In this document: one piece after another, positions 13,839 to 14,126 of the stretch
Position numbering within the stretch: position 1 is the stretch's first letter
Layout of the letters: the number at the start of each line of letters is the position of its first letter
NCBI GenBank assembly: GCA_014376655.1
Contig: JACMRC010000456.1
Location: forward strand, 1-14,126
Direction: 5' to 3'
DNA: 14,126 nt
DNA from: Mucilaginibacter sp.
GTDB taxonomy: Bacteria; Bacteroidota; Bacteroidia; Sphingobacteriales; Sphingobacteriaceae
Notes under the pieces: generated by a model
What the model was told of the DNA's origin: nothing
Databases searched by the model: none
The model's input: the letters and a program-made list of their open reading frames with translations, nothing else
Position numbers and translations under genes: made by a program

Positions 13839-14126
13839 TTATAAATTTAAAAGCGGTGCCAATTTGTCTAAATCCTCCGGCGTATCAACCGCATACGTTT
13901 CCAACTCCGTTTCGGCAACTTTAATACGGTAGCCATTTTCTATCCAGCGCAATTGCTCCAGACTTTCGGCTTTTTCTAATGCTGAGATAGGTAATTTGGT
14001 TATTTCCTGCAAAACATCTGCACGGTAGCCATAAATACCAATGTGTTTAAAAAACGGGTAAAACTCAAGCCAGTTAGCCTGCTCCTCGCCACGGATATGC
14101 GGTATAGCCGAGCGAGAAAAGTAAGC
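13839..14126 (-). CDS. kdsB: 3-deoxy-manno-octulosonate cytidylyltransferase (partial, C-terminal part)
   Basis: Activates Kdo with CTP to give CMP-Kdo for lipopolysaccharide inner core and lipid A assembly. The frame enters at the window edge and ends at TAA (13841-13839), giving the last 95 residues of a family of about 250. Visible motifs are YFSRSAIPHIRG at the edge, KHIGIYGYRADVLQEI, then LPISALEKAESLEQLRWIENG and the closing VDTPEDLDKLAPLL, all characteristic of KdsB. The N-terminal nucleotide-binding part is outside the window. The enzyme depends on CTP made by PyrG, whose gene lies 1.3 kb away, although the two are not in one operon. It converges on the YgiT-type gene with 6 bases between the stops. 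Confidence 0.94.
   Translation of the reverse strand, partial: AYFSRSAIPHIRGEEQANWLEFYPFFKHIGIYGYRADVLQEITKLPISALEKAESLEQLRWIENGYRIKVAETELETYAVDTPEDLDKLAPLLNL

Overview
The window looks like chromosomal core DNA from a member of the Bacteroidota, most likely family Sphingobacteriaceae (Mucilaginibacter/Pedobacter-like; genus is an inference). The reasons are: Rho with a long acidic N-terminal insert, YidC with a basic C-terminal tail directly behind pyrG, several genes lacking Shine-Dalgarno sequences but preceded by the Bacteroidota -7 motif TAnnTTTG, and dispersed inverted repeats of the type common in this phylum. Base composition is moderate (about 42% GC in a hand-counted pyrG line), with one clearly AT-richer island near the right end.

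Left part (1-5500): a truncated minus-strand sppA (signal peptide peptidase) diverges from plus-strand folK (folate synthesis) and a small stand-alone HPt phosphotransfer protein. These converge on a minus-strand pair, pssA then purS (phosphatidylserine synthesis; purine synthesis). HPt and purS overlap tail to tail by the 4 bases TTAA. Two stem-loops separate pssA from the minus-strand gene for transcription terminator Rho. Rho and plus-strand pyrF are divergent across a 319-base gap.

Middle (5501-9031): pyrF (UMP synthesis) converges with a minus-strand split-barrel flavin-type stress protein. The gap between them is filled exactly by a GC-rich palindromic repeat whose ends supply both stop codons. 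Next is a minus-strand fusion of a DnaQ-type 3'-5' exonuclease and a UvrC/Cho-type GIY-YIG nuclease, with a Cys cluster resembling that of UvrC. About 625 bases without a convincing gene follow. They hold a degenerate inverted dispersed repeat, a ten-copy array of a roughly 10-base TATCACA unit, and the strong intrinsic terminator of yidC.

Right part (9032-14126): pyrG and yidC form a minus-strand operon (CTP synthesis; membrane protein insertion), with a TAnnTTTG promoter and a leader hairpin before pyrG. A plus-strand block follows: an unrecognised secreted helical protein, then an AT-rich two-gene cassette (DUF4258 protein plus YgiT/MqsA-type zinc-finger protein) that has the layout of a toxin-antitoxin pair. 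The window ends inside minus-strand kdsB (CMP-Kdo synthesis for LPS), which signals a Gram-negative envelope. Most genes are housekeeping. The accessory candidates are the DUF4258/YgiT pair, the secreted protein and the two intergenic repeat regions.
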